Below, piece after piece: positions 21,754 to 31,664 of a DNA stretch of 64,000 nucleotides (its first letter is position 1; every line of letters starts with the position of its first letter). The stretch comes from Cannabis sativa. Its lineage: Eukaryota > Streptophyta > Magnoliopsida > Rosales > Cannabaceae. The position numbers were made by a program, and so were the translations under genes. The stretch is from positions 10,416,001 to 10,480,000 of the forward strand of contig NC_083603.1 in assembly GCF_029168945.1 (NCBI RefSeq), read 5' to 3'. Under the pieces are notes generated by a model. It did not search any database. It saw only the letters and a program-made list of their open reading frames with translations, and was not told the DNA's origin.

Positions 21754-24257
21754 ATGCGCCGTCAAGGACAAGCAGTGATATTACCAGTTGATCCCGAAAT
21801 CGAGAAAACTTGTAGGAGAAACCGAAAGAACAAGAGGCAAGAGGGAGTTTCAGCAATTGCTGAAACTTCAGACATCATGGCTGCCAATGCTGCAAACAAT
21901 GGAGGCAACAACAGTAACAATGGTGGCGCAGTAGAAGATCAAGCTAATGGCTGCAGCTTGAGAGATTACATTCTCCCTACTCTGACGGGAGTGCAGTCAT
22001 GTATCAGGCCACCGGCAGTGGATGCAAACAACTTTGAGATCAAACCTGCCATACTTCAGATGGTGCAGTCTTCAGTTCAGTTTGGTGGCCTCCCTTCTGA
22101 AGATCCTAATCTGCATCTTTCTAACTTCATGGAACTCTGTGAAACCTTTAAAGTTAATGGAGTTAGTGATGATGCTATTCGACTGAGACTGTTCCCATTC
22201 TCTCTTAGAGAGCGAGCCAAGAGTTGGCTAAACTCCTTGCCACCCAACTCTATTGCCACCTGGAATGATCTGGCAACGAAATTCTTGTCAAAGTTCTTTC
22301 CTCCAGCCAAGTCTGCAAAGCTGAGAGGAGAAATTAATAACTTCTGCCAACAAGATAATGAATCTCTCCATGAGGCTTGGGAGAGGTTTAAAGATCTGAT
22401 CAGAAAGTGCCTTCACCATGGTATAGAGAAGTGGATGCTGGTCCACAACTTCTACAATGGGTTGGTAGGAAATACAAGAACTTTAATAGATGCTGCAGCT
22501 GGAGGAGCCTTTATGAGGAAGAGTGCTAATGAGGCTTATGATCTATTAGAGGAGATGGCTCTAAACAATCAACAGTGGCCAACTGAGAGGAGTCAATCAA
22601 AGAAGGTAGCTGGTGTGTTAAAGGTCGATGCAATCACCAAGTTGACAGCACAGGTTGAGGCATTGACAAAGATAATTGCAGGGCAAGCTAAACAAGCCCA
22701 AGTTGTGTGTGAGTTATGTGGGGGAAGCCATCATTTTTCAGAATGCCAAGCTGATGTGGATGATTTGCCAATGGATGAAGCTAAAGCCATTGGAAACTAT
22801 TCACAGAACAACAACAACAATTATGGGTTCAACCAGGGTAACAACCGAAGAAACAGTGGGTTCTATCAGCAACGAAATCAGAACCAGAACCAGAATCAGA
22901 ATCAACAATTTAATCAGCAACAAACCTCTGGTGGAAATTCTAGTTTGCAAACAGATTTACTGCTTCAATTCATGACTGAAACTAGATCTTCAATCAAAGA
23001 CCTGCAGACACAGATGGGCCAACTAGCAACTCAAGTAGCAACCCGTCCTCAAGGGAATTTGCCTAGCACAACTGAAGTAAACCCCAAGGAAAACTGCAAG
23101 GCAATTACCCTGAGAAGCGGTAAAAATTATGATGGTCCTGAATTGCCACAACTAGTGAATGGAGAAAAGGAGAATAAAGAGCAACCGTTGTCGACCCCAA
23201 CACCCACTCCAACGAAGGCTACTGATAGTCAACCACAGCCACAGCAGTCTCCACCAATTAATATAGATCACCATGTGAAAATACCCTATCCTCAAAGGCT
23301 CAGAAAGTCAAGTCTAGACAACCAGTTCACCAAATTCCTGGAAGTGTTCAAAAGACTTCACATTAACATTCCCTTTGCTGAAGCTTTAGAGCAGATGCCA
23401 AGTTATGTGAAGTTTATGAAGGAAATCCTGTCAAAGAAGAGAAAGATGGAGGACTATGAGACAGTGGCTCTAACTGAAGAGTGCAGTGCCATCCTACAGA
23501 AGAAACTCCCTCCTAAACTCAGAGATCCAGCGAGTTTCACTATTCCTTGTACTATAGGAAAAATTGAGGGAATAAATGCACTTTGTGACTTGGGAGCTAG
23601 CATTAACTTGATGCCTCTATCGGTGTTTAAAAGACTGCAGTTGGGTGAAGCAAAGCCAACAACAGTAACTCTCCAATTGGCGGACCGATCACTAGCCCAT
23701 CCTAGAGGAGTCATTGAGGATGTGTTAGTTAAGGTTGATAAGTTCATCTTTCCAGCTGATTTCATCGTCTTGGATATGGAAGAAGATAGCAATGTCCCAA
23801 TTATTCTTGGGAGACCATTCTTGGCAACTGGCCAAGCCTTAATCGATGTTCAGAAAGGTGAATTAAAGCTGAGAGTCCAAGGAGAAGAAGTGGTCTTTAA
23901 TGTGCTAAAGGCTATGACGTACCCAAAGGCAAGTGATAACTGCTTCTTTATTGATTTGATTGATGAAATGGTGAGTGAGAAAAAGCTGCTAGATGATCCT
24001 CTTGAACTAAGTCTAACTGAAGATGAATTGACGGAGCAAGAAGGACAAGAGGTCATGGGGTATGTGAAGTGGCTCGACTCCTATGGGCCTTTGAACAGAA
24101 GATACTTTGAGGAATTGGGAGCGGTTCCAAAAGAGCTGAAGCCATCTACTGAAAAGCCCCCAGAACTTGAATTGAAGGTGCTTCCTAGTCACTTGAGGTA
24201 TGAGTTTTTGGGTCAAGATAAAAAGCTGCCGATTATTGTTTCGGCTTCTCTCTCGAT
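21754..24257 (+). CDS. Element D gag-protease, open reading
   Basis: The ATG at 21754 (MRRQGQAV) is preferred because the same start context occurs in element C. A retrotransposon gag domain occupies about residues 65-260 ([42 protein letters not shown]). A knuckle [13 protein letters not shown] follows, then Asn/Gln-rich low-complexity sequence, a proline/threonine linker and an aspartic protease with the Athila-type active site DLGASINLM near 23590. The frame stays open until just past 24253, where one missing base shifts it out of the RT frame and a stop follows at 24277-24279. Gag and protease should therefore still be translatable. Confidence 0.85.
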
Positions 24258-25671
24258 GTGGAAACCGATAGACTTTTGAGGGTACTTCGGGCTCACAACA
24301 AGGCAATCGCTTGGACACTAGGAGATGTTAAAGGAATCGATCCTTCAACGGTGATGCATCGAATTCTCATGGAAGACAACGCCAAACCAACTATTGATGC
24401 TCAAAGAAGACTCAATCCACCCATGAAAGAAGTAGTCAGAAAAGAAGTAGTTAAGTGGTTGGATGCTGGAGTTGCTTATCCTATTTCAGATAGTAAGTGG
24501 GTTAGCCCGGTGCAAGTGGTCCCGAAGAAAGGTGGAATGACGGTAATCAAGAATGAAAAGAATGAGTTGATTCCTACAAGAACGATCATAGGTTGGAGGA
24601 TCTGCATCGATTACGGGAAACTCAACAAAGCAACAAGAAAAGATCACTTCCCTTTGCCCTTCATCGATCAAATGCTAGACGGATTAGCGGGGCAAGAGTA
24701 TTCTTGTTTTCTTGATGGATATTCTGGGTACCACCGGATAGCTATAGCACTCGAAGATCGGAGAAGACTACTTTCACATGTCCTTATGGTACCTTTGCTT
24801 TCAGAAGAATGCCCTTCGGCTTGTGCAACGCCCCTGCCACTTTTCAAAGGTGTATGATGGCTATCTTTTCAGATTTGATTGAATCTTGTATTGAAATTTT
24901 TATGGATGATTTCTCAGTGTTTGGTTCTTCCTTTGATCATTGTTTGGAAAATCTGGAAAAAGTACTAACAAGGTGCGAGAAGTCTAACTTGGTGTTAAAC
25001 GGGAGAAGTGTCACTTTATGGTAACAGAAGGAATTGTTCTTGGGCACAAAATTTCAAAAGCAGGAATTGAGGTGGATAAGGCAAAGGTCTCAACAATAGA
25101 AAATTTGCCACCTCCAGTTTCTGTAAAAGGAGTGAGGAGTTTCCTGGGACATGCTGGCTTCTACCGCAGATTTATCAAGGACTTCTCTAAAATCTCAAAA
25201 CCTTTATCGAGCTTACTTGTAAATGGAGTTCCATTTGAGTTCGGAGAAGATTGTTTAAAAGCTTTCAAGATTTTAAAGGAGAAATTGATTACAGCACCGA
25301 TAGTAACTTCACCAAATTGGGAACTGCCGTTTGAGTTGATGTGTGATGCTAGTGACTATGCCATTGGAGCGGTTCTGGGTCAAAGAGTTGACAGAGTATT
25401 CCACACAATCTACTATGCTAGTAGAACTCTGAATGACGCTCAATTAAACTACGCCACTACAGAGAAAGAAATGCTGGCAATAGTGTTTTCTTGTGACAAA
25501 TTTCGACCCTACCTAATTGGAAATAAGGTAATTGTTTACACAGATCATTCAGCAATCAAATACCTTATGACCAAGAAGGATGCAAAACCAAGACTGATTC
25601 GGTGGGTACTTTTACTTCAAGAGTTCGACTTAGAGATAAAAGATAAAAAGGGCACCGAGAACACAGTATGA
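24258..25671 (+). pseudogene. Element D reverse transcriptase-RNase H, three indels and a stop
   Basis: Reverse transcriptase motifs CIDYGKLNKATRKDHFPLP and FLDGYSGYH lie in the first frame, and MPFGLCNAPATFQ and IFMDDFSVFGS (catalytic FMDD) in the second. RNase H has [24 protein letters not shown] and DHLSRLE in the third. Alignment by eye with element C shows one base missing near 24253, 24762 and 25010, and GC changed to TG at 25669-25671, creating TGA where relatives read Ala/Val-Asp. The catalytic residues are kept, so the lesions look recent. Confidence 0.88.
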
Positions 25672-25677
25672 GACCAT

Positions 25678-27069
25678 TTGTCAAGATTAGAGCTGCAAGA
25701 GAGTCAGAATACAAAGGAGGTACAAATAAATGAGCAATTTCCTGATGAACAACTCTTTAGTGTGAGGGAAAACCTGATGGTACCTTGGTACGCTGACTAT
25801 GTTAATTTCTTGGCTGCAAAAATAACTCCACCCGAGCTTTCGCGTCAACAATTGAAGAAATTCTTTTCTGAGGTGAAACATTACTATTGGGAAGAACCAA
25901 TCCTCTACAAGCACTGCGCCGATCAGATCATAAGGAGATGTGTTCCTGAAGAGGAGATGTATTCTATCCTAAATCACTGTCATGCTTTACCATGTGGGGG
26001 ACATTTTAGTGGAAATAGAACAGCTGCAAAGGTGTTGCAAAGTGGATTCTTTTGGCCAACGCTATTCAAGGATGCTACTACTTTTGTAAAGGCATGTGAT
26101 CGTTGTCAACGAACAGGTAATATCTCAAGAAGAAACGAGATGCCTTTAACAGGAATTTTAGAAGTTGAATTGTTTGATGTATGGGGAATAGACTTTATGG
26201 GTCCTTTTCCTTCATCCTTTAGCAATCAGTACATTCTTTTGGCTGTTGATTATGTGTCTAAATGGGTCGAAGCTTCAGCTACACCTCAGAATGATGGAAA
26301 GACAGTTCTCCGCTTCTTACGAAAGAACATTTTTACTCGGTTTGGTACTCCTCGGGCAATAGTAAGCGATGAAGGGAGCCATTTCTGTAACAAGCAATTT
26401 GAAGCACTCCTCTCAAGATATGGTGTTCGACATCGAACTGCTTTACCATACCATCCCCAAAGTAATGGCCAAGCTGAAATCTCTAACCGAGAGATTAAGA
26501 TGATTCTGGAGAAAACAGTGCAAAGATCAAGGAAAGATTGGTCAAGGAAGTTGGATGACGCACTGTGGGCATACAAAACAGCTTTCAAAACACCGATTGG
26601 CATGTCCCCATATCGGTTGGTGTTTGGAAAGGCTTGTCATTTACCGGTGGAGTTAGAGCATAAAGCTTTTTGGGCTATGACGACTCTTAACATGGAACTA
26701 AAAGCTGCAGGGGAGAAAAGATCACATGTACGGTCGAATGAGTTAGATGAGTTTCGGAACGAAGCCTATGAAAACGCCAAGATATACAAAGAGAGAACTA
26801 AAAAGTGGCACGATCAAGGTCTAATACGGAAAGAGTTTCACCCAGGACAGCAAGTGCTACTCTTCAATTCAAGGCTGAAACTGTTTCCTGGAAAGCTGAA
26901 ATCAAGATGGTCGGGGCCATTTACGGTGGTCAAGGTGTTCCCTTATGGAGCGGTGGAGTTAAAAGGTGAAAGTCCAACAACTTTCAAAGTCAATGGACAA
27001 AGGTTAAAGCTCTACTTGGGAGGTCAGTTTGACCAAGCCAAGTCCGCCATGATCCTGGCGCCACTTTGA
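25678..27069 (+). CDS. Element D integrase, open reading
   Basis: 463 codons without interruption to the TGA at 27067-27069. The N-terminal zinc finger [10 protein letters not shown]...CDRCQ is intact, followed by the catalytic core with WGIDFMGPF (first Asp), IVSDEGSHF (second Asp) and [12 protein letters not shown] (Glu). The C-terminal part ([19 protein letters not shown]) is the usual gypsy integrase tail and has no chromodomain. It is normally the end of the polyprotein; here the TGA at 25669-25671 separates it from RNase H, so it would need readthrough or its own start. Confidence 0.85.
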   Translation: MSRLELQESQNTKEVQINEQFPDEQLFSVRENLMVPWYADYVNFLAAKITPPELSRQQLKKFFSEVKHYYWEEPILYKHCADQIIRRCVPEEEMYSILNHCHALPCGGHFSGNRTAAKVLQSGFFWPTLFKDATTFVKACDRCQRTGNISRRNEMPLTGILEVELFDVWGIDFMGPFPSSFSNQYILLAVDYVSKWVEASATPQNDGKTVLRFLRKNIFTRFGTPRAIVSDEGSHFCNKQFEALLSRYGVRHRTALPYHPQSNGQAEISNREIKMILEKTVQRSRKDWSRKLDDALWAYKTAFKTPIGMSPYRLVFGKACHLPVELEHKAFWAMTTLNMELKAAGEKRSHVRSNELDEFRNEAYENAKIYKERTKKWHDQGLIRKEFHPGQQVLLFNSRLKLFPGKLKSRWSGPFTVVKVFPYGAVELKGESPTTFKVNGQRLKLYLGGQFDQAKSAMILAPL

Positions 27070-27984
27070 AGTCCAAGGCTCAGCGTCTAGCTGCATGACG
27101 ATAAACACAGCGCTTCTGGGAGGCAGCCCAAGTATTATTTTGTTTTGATTGTTTTGTTAGTATTTTCAATTTTTAGTTTAGTACCAGACATTATTTCTTT
27201 TTAATTGAATCGTGAAAAGCCTGAAAAAAAAAATTATTTTTTCGACCTGAAGCCCAGAAGTCGCGACTAGCATTAAGCCTAGTCGCGACCTATTTCTCAA
27301 GTCGCGACCTCAGTCGCGACTTGCTGATTTCCAGAAACACCTAAATTTTCCTCGTTAGCAAGTCGCGACTAGCCTTTGGCCAGGTCGCGACTTGCTGACC
27401 AAAAATTCTATAAATTCACACTTTCCCCCTCATTCAACCCTACACAAACCAAATTCAAATTTCAAATCCTCTCAGCCGACCCTACCCTATTTTCCTCTCA
27501 AAAATTCAATTTTTCATCTTCAAACTTCAATCTTTTCATCTTTTCTCAAATTTCTTAAACCCAATCCAATCAAAAAACCCAATTTCACTCAATAATCTAC
27601 ACATATCATCAAAACCCACACCAAAGAATACCCAAAACCAAAAATCACCATTGTTGTCAACCTCAAACTCAAGCTTTCAAGAACATTCAACAATGGAGGT
27701 GGAGTAAAGCGTTTTCGGGTTGTAAGAATCACTTTCTTCATTCTTTCAAGAATTTGATTAATTATTTTAAATTTTGAGTGATATAATTGTGTGTGGTGTA
27801 AAATTGATGATATTGGGTTTATTATTATTGTATTATGGTATTAAGTGGTTAGGAACATTGATTGAGTGAATTTTGTATTTTTGGGATAGAGGAAATTTAA
27901 GGGGAGGTGCTGCCCAATTTTTCTTAGAAAAAAAAAAAAAGTTTCAGAAAAAAAAAAGTAATTTCGAAAAGAAAAAAGAAAAAA
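27070..27984 (+). promoter_or_regulatory. Spacer before ORF3 with GTCGCGAC array and TATA box
   Basis: Non-coding. Six exact GTCGCGAC palindromes start at 27260, 27282, 27301, 27313, 27362 and 27384, with spacers 14, 11, 4, 41 and 14, the same spacing as in the 3' LTR of this element. TATAAAT follows at 27409-27415 and then a pyrimidine-rich stretch. This looks like an internal promoter for ORF3 (inference). The rest is CA-rich leader and A-rich DNA up to the ATG at 27985. Confidence 0.6.
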
Positions 27985-29166
27985 ATGGCACCAAAGAGGA
28001 CAAGGAATGTTGAAGAAGGTTCATCTTCGAACCCACCACCAACGGGTTTTGATAGAACCCGCTTTGGTAGTATCCAGGCTCACAATCGCTTCGTAAGGTT
28101 GAAGAATAGAGCCTATATTGAAGATAGGGGTATTGAATTCCCTGAAAATCCATTGAGGCGCCAACCTCGGTTTGAGACAATCAGAGCGCAAATTGAAAGA
28201 ATGAAGTGGGGAAGTTTTGTGGATACTCGGGGTCGGGCTAATGTTACTATGGCCTGTGAATTCCTTGCAAATTGGCCCGACCGTCGAAATGGGGAAGTAA
28301 AGGTTCGTGGAAAGAAGGTTCCCGCCACTGCTGACGCATTCAATGTGATGTTCTCTGTCCCAGATTACACTAGGGAGGAGCAACGCCTCCGAATTATTGA
28401 GGAGGAAGAACAATTTGATATGGTGGATGTCGCGGAGACAGTGGGATTTCCTGGGTTGAGGTTCCATGACAATGATGGTACCGAGGGGTCGCCCAATATT
28501 CTGTACCGGTGTGAGATTAACCCGGTGGCAAAAACATGGCTGTACTTTGTGAGTGCTCGGTTAGTGCCTAACAAGCATTTTTCCGATGTCCAAATGGATC
28601 GCCTTAAATATGTGTATGCCATAATGAAAGGGTACAACATTAACATTGGACAAGTCATACGGCAGAGCATTGACCAAATCGTGCAAGGAGCCACGGGAGG
28701 TTGTTTCGGTTTGGCAGGGGTTATCACAGAACTCTGTGGGGCATATGAAGTTCCCCAGTTAGAGTTTGACAACACGGTGTTGCCACTTCGTAAGATGGAC
28801 ATCGCCTTTGTCAACAGGCTGAAAGAGCCACACCCCTATGGGCAGCCACCACCTGATGCACCGCAAGGGCGTAGGCGGCAACGTGAGCCTAGTGTTGAAG
28901 AGGAAGAAGAGGAGCAAACACTTCAATTGCCTGGGCCCATCGATCCCACAACAAAATACACTCATGCACAGCTGAGTTACATAATTCAGCAGAACAACCA
29001 CATGCAACAATACATGGTGCAGAGGAGTATCTATGATGAGGGACAAGTTCAGCAACTCAACTCTCTCATCAACAGAATGAACATTGGGATTGATGACCCA
29101 AACTACTTGGCACAACCTCCTCGGTTCTATCCCTATGACCAGCCGCCACCACCCAACCCTTTCTGA
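27985..29166 (+). CDS. Athila-like ORF3, plant transposon protein in the envelope position
   Basis: Intact 393-codon frame between integrase and the 3' LTR, same strand as pol. Residues 1-20 are basic/Ser-rich (MAPKRTRN); the core, about 95-275, matches what I recall of the plant transposon protein family common in Athila elements (KTWLYFVSARLVPNKHFSDV, DRLKYVYAIMKGYNINIGQV, GVITELCGAYEVP). An acidic run (SVEEEEEEQ) follows, then a Gln-rich stretch (IIQQNNHMQQYMVQRS) and a proline-rich C-terminus (YPYDQPPPPNPF). No signal peptide or membrane segment is visible, so I do not call it an envelope protein. Its function is unknown. It is the only fully undamaged long frame outside gag and integrase in this element. 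Confidence 0.75.
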   Translation: MAPKRTRNVEEGSSSNPPPTGFDRTRFGSIQAHNRFVRLKNRAYIEDRGIEFPENPLRRQPRFETIRAQIERMKWGSFVDTRGRANVTMACEFLANWPDRRNGEVKVRGKKVPATADAFNVMFSVPDYTREEQRLRIIEEEEQFDMVDVAETVGFPGLRFHDNDGTEGSPNILYRCEINPVAKTWLYFVSARLVPNKHFSDVQMDRLKYVYAIMKGYNINIGQVIRQSIDQIVQGATGGCFGLAGVITELCGAYEVPQLEFDNTVLPLRKMDIAFVNRLKEPHPYGQPPPDAPQGRRRQREPSVEEEEEEQTLQLPGPIDPTTKYTHAQLSYIIQQNNHMQQYMVQRSIYDEGQVQQLNSLINRMNIGIDDPNYLAQPPRFYPYDQPPPPNPF

Positions 29167-30432
29167 AAGGGTCTCAGGTAAGTTTCTTCTCTCTGCATTT
29201 TACTGTATACATTGGGGACAATGTAATATTTAGTTTGGGGGGAGAGGCTTAAGAAAAAAAAAATTTTTAATTCTGCACTTTAATTTCTGCATGTTAATTT
29301 TCTGTTTTAGTTGTTGTTTTAGTTAAGGAATGGCAATAAGCTTGATGATAGTTGTATACTGCTGATGAGTGTGATGTGATCTGAAACTGCAAAATAACTG
29401 TGTGCTTGATTTTGTTAACTCTTTGGATTAGTTTGGATGCTTAGAAACCTGTGTCTTTCTGCAAATACTCAAGTTGTGAAAATTGTTATAACTGTTTTAC
29501 TATGGTTTGTGGTAAGATTGACAGGATAGCTTAGAACTTGCATGTTTATTCTTTTGAGGCGAAATCCTTGATAGTGTTCAATTGGATTATGACTTAGGCA
29601 TTTGTTGGATAGTTTGAGCCTTTCAAGCCTACCATAATGTGTATCCCTAGTTACCCTTTTGAGCCTTAACCTGTTGAGTTTTCACCCACTGATTTGAAAT
29701 TTTGCAACCACACTATTACTCTTTGTTTTCACCATGATTATCCATGATATCATAAGCTATATGATTAGTTTGGGGGAAAAGAAACATTTAGTGTGACGAA
29801 ATAGTGAGAGGGAGAAAATTTTTTGTAAGATTGAGAAGAAAGAAAAAAAATTGTGTAATTCAATGTCACTGAAAAAAAATATACTTGAAAAAAAAAGAGG
29901 AGAAAAATAAACAAATAAAGTATATGATTTCAGTGATGTTGGAAAATAGTAAATATATCCTCTCTCAATCTTGGTAGATGTGGGAACGCTATGGGGTATT
30001 GAGAAAAAAAGTAAGAAGCTTGTGGGTTCTGTTTGTGTGCTTATGATATCTTGAGCCAAAATTATCTGTTGCCTATCCCTGAATATCTGAGCCATATCAC
30101 CTAAACCTTGAAAAGACCTAATGATTCCAAAGAAAACTATCAACATTAGTGGAGAAAGGTAAACATGCAAGCTTATGAGCTATCGAGTTGTGGAACTAAT
30201 GGAAAGAGTAAAACTTTTATAACAAAGTTTCATATTTGAGTAGATTGTTGCAGTTGTACATAGTGTTATTAATTGAGCATCCGAGTTAATTGTTAGAGTT
30301 AGTAAGATCAAAATTCTAGTTTATGCAAGGAAGGAAACAGAGCATGAGTCAGCAGTGTAGTGATTATCTGATAGAGTAGTTAGTTTTTTTTATCTTACTC
30401 GGGGGCGAGTAAGAATCTAGTTTGGGGGAATT
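29167..30432 (+). other. 3' non-coding region of element D with three polypurine tracts
   Basis: No credible gene. Three copies of a 'tagtttggggg' tract occur at about 29231-29247, 29765-29780 and 30418-30432. Only the last abuts the 3' LTR and is the expected primer for plus-strand synthesis. Confidence 0.75.
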
Positions 30433-31664
30433 TGTTAGGTTATAATTAACATATATTTCGGGTCTTTAAAGTTAGCATTATCTCGTCTATTGGTGTTTTT
30501 TGGAGCAGTTTTACGCTTGATTTTCATTATTTCAGGTTCCCGGGGTGTTAAAGTTCGAATTCAGTCAAATGGCGAAAAACTGGGACAAACTTGGAAAAAT
30601 TTGGAAAATTCGGTTCTTGAAGCATCAGTAGTCGCGACCTCCAGAGAGCCAGGTCGCGACCCTTTTTCCTGGTCGCGACCCTGGTCGCGACTTCGTAAGT
30701 TGGCGAAACTCGGTTTTCGAGTTTTGCCTGTAGTCGCGACCAGCTTAAATGCTAGTCGCGACTATGTACGGAAATCGCAGATTTGACCTAATTTTGATTT
30801 TTCACTCAATTGGAGGCTCACCACTTATCCCTATATAAGGAATACGACATTGAAGGTCAAAAGGAAGCAAAAACAGAACTAATAGTGGAGGCAAAGTGGA
30901 GAGGAAGCTATCTTGAAGACCCGGAGCGATACCACCTTCTAGTTTCTTTCTTTTACCCTTTTTATTCATCTTTATGTTTGTTTTTATTTCTGAATTAATC
31001 ATGGATGTTTTTAGAGTTATTATGAACTAAATTTCCCAATAAGGGAGGATGATGAATGTTGTTTAAGTTTATGCCTAGTTAATAAATAATTGCCATTCCT
31101 TCATCTTATGTGTGAATACTATCTTTATTTGTGTTTAATTTCATGTGCAAGCTTGATCACCTTTTACATGCTCTATGATCCTAATTCGAAATCTGAAAAA
31201 GTGAGAATTAGGAATGCTAAAATTTGGATAGTCTAGGTTTTGATGTAAAACGAAAGTATTTACATAGCCTAGTGACTAATAGATTATTGCTTAATGCTGA
31301 TTTTGTGTTGATCTAATTAAGAAGTTAATTAGAGAACATATTATTTAGAACCTAAAAGATCTGAAAAGAGTTAGGTTAATTTATAATCTGTCTTTCACAT
31401 TGAGATATGGATAGCAATTAGGCATTAACATAGGTAACTTATCAACAGGATTCACTTCCCTAATCTCTCATCTTGATTAATCTTCGTTTATTTTCTCTTT
31501 AATTTCTGAGTTATTTACTTTTAAAATTGCAACTTATTATTTTACCAAATAGAATCATAATTATAATTTAGTAGTACTTAATCCAATTCCCTGTGGTTCG
31601 ACCTCACTTGCGTGAGATACTACTTGATACGTACACTTGCGTAATAAACAGAATTTTCCTAACA
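30433..31664 (+). repeat. 3' LTR of element D
   Basis: 1232 bases, nearly identical to 20372-21605. The palindrome array is present with spacing 14-11-4-41-14; the 41-base gap is 44 in the 5' LTR because of small indels. Confidence 0.93.

Larger units (their letters stand above)
20372..31664 (+). mobile_element. Athila-like gypsy element D, structurally complete and young
   Basis: 11.3-kb plus-strand element inserted in C, with perfect target duplication GTGGT (20367-20371, 31665-31669). LTRs 20372-21605 and 30433-31664 begin TGTTAGG and end CCTAACA; by eye they differ at only about half a dozen positions, mostly small indels near 20641-20660. It has a tRNA-Asp-type primer site, gag-protease, RT-RNase H, integrase, a third ORF after pol and polypurine tracts. 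Despite its youth pol has three single-base deletions and one stop, so it probably relied on proteins supplied by relatives. Confidence 0.93.

Noticed and set aside
27985..29166. Retroviral envelope protein
   Set aside because: Position fits, but no signal peptide, transmembrane segment or cleavage motif can be seen; kept as ORF3 of unknown function.
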